DNA from: Leptospirales bacterium
Lineage (GTDB): Bacteria > Spirochaetota > Leptospiria > Leptospirales > Leptonemataceae
Reading direction: 5' to 3'
Length of the DNA: 64,000 nt
Assembly (NCBI GenBank): GCA_019694655.1
Contig: JAIBBN010000004.1
Coordinates: forward strand, 311,254 to 375,253
Position numbers and translations under genes: made by a program. Below the pieces are notes generated by a model, which was given only the letters and a program-made list of their open reading frames with translations, was not told the origin of the DNA and did no database searches. This document shows, piece after piece, positions 63,882 through 64,000 of the stretch (position 1 is its first letter; each line of letters starts with the position of its first letter).

Positions 63882-64000
63882 TCATTTTTCCGCGGTTTTC
63901 AGGAGAAAGTTTTCCACTTGCTCTGGCGTTACATGCATTGGCAGCAGCGCCCGGAGCCCGTCGCGATTTCTGCCGGCGGATGGAAAGTTCTCAAACAGGT
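63882..64000 (-). CDS. C-terminal end of an unidentified gene (partial)
   Basis: The last 39 codons of a minus-strand gene that continues past the right edge. The readable end is LFENFPSAGRNRD then GLRALLPMHVTPEQVENFLL and KTAEK, stop TGA at 63882-63884. Codon use looks real, with a helix-like end, but the family cannot be named from this fragment. Its stop overlaps an ATG (ATGA) that opens a nine-codon dead-end frame just before the acylase. Confidence 0.5.
   Translation of the reverse strand, partial: LFENFPSAGRNRDGLRALLPMHVTPEQVENFLLKTAEK

Overview
The window is a gene-dense stretch of about 57-58% GC by eye, from a Gram-negative, flagellated, respiring bacterium. Several traits fit a spirochaete of the Leptospira/Leptonema/Turneriella line: a long FliD followed by unrecognised companion genes, many small lipoproteins with loose lipoboxes, two ClpP paralogues (one of them in tig-clpP-clpX), a metallo-beta-lactamase protein carrying two cyclic-nucleotide-binding domains, a DUF1820 gene, and a caa3-type oxidase operon with its SCO factor. 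This placement is an inference from gene content; no rRNA is present to confirm it. I see no insertion sequence, prophage, integrase or CRISPR array. No stretch longer than about 300 bases lacks a gene; the largest non-coding region (29596-30353) holds five tRNA genes.

Layout. 1-4.9 kb: a minus-strand operon aroE-folC-M24 peptidase-lgt with 4-bp overlaps. 5-13.5 kb: fliD, a helical companion gene, a PAS/Fis regulator with a histone-like tail, an anchored periplasmic protein, a secreted lipase-like protein with its own terminator, and a lipoprotein. 13.5-18.9 kb: a Rieske protein, sucA, a DUF2231-like membrane protein overlapping sucA antisense, a HEAT-repeat protein, small zinc-ribbon and LapA-like proteins, and rsmD. 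19-24.9 kb: a one-direction run with a processive family-2 glycosyltransferase, a caspase/CHAT-like protein, a PilZ protein, then a possible redox module (Cys-rich protein, RnfC-like double [4Fe-4S] protein, unknown membrane protein) and a PTS EIIA domain. 25-29.6 kb: clpP, FtsB-like, eno, a conserved unknown, an AI-2E-type permease and a cNMP-binding protein. 29.7-33.7 kb: tRNAs Pro-Arg-His-Leu-Gly and tig-clpP-clpX. 33.7-41 kb: tatA-tatC, a helical unknown, thioredoxin, a His-rich lipoprotein, the MBL/cNMP protein, prepilin peptidase and an aminotransferase. 41-51.4 kb: a midasin-like AAA/VWA protein with degenerate motifs, gamma-carbonic anhydrase, STAS protein, outer-membrane barrel, TlpA-like thioredoxin, long-form guaA, VOC protein, BNR-type lipoprotein, DUF5683-like protein, tRNA-Leu and tRNA-Cys. 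51.5-58.4 kb: a DUF255 protein and, behind a strong terminator, the SCO-coxB-coxA-coxC-coxD operon. 58.4-64 kb: MORN lipoprotein, alpha/beta hydrolase, AspT/YidE-type transporter, an N-terminally truncated penicillin-acylase gene and the 3' end of one more gene.

How the genes work together. Protein quality control (trigger factor, two ClpP, ClpX), envelope export and lipidation (Tat, Lgt) and respiration (SucA, cytochrome oxidase, SCO, thioredoxins) are ordinary housekeeping. The parts most worth a closer look are the glycosyltransferase-CHAT-PilZ run with its attached redox module, the AAA/VWA protein whose catalytic signatures have decayed, the MBL/double-cNMP protein, and the acylase that lacks its N-terminus.
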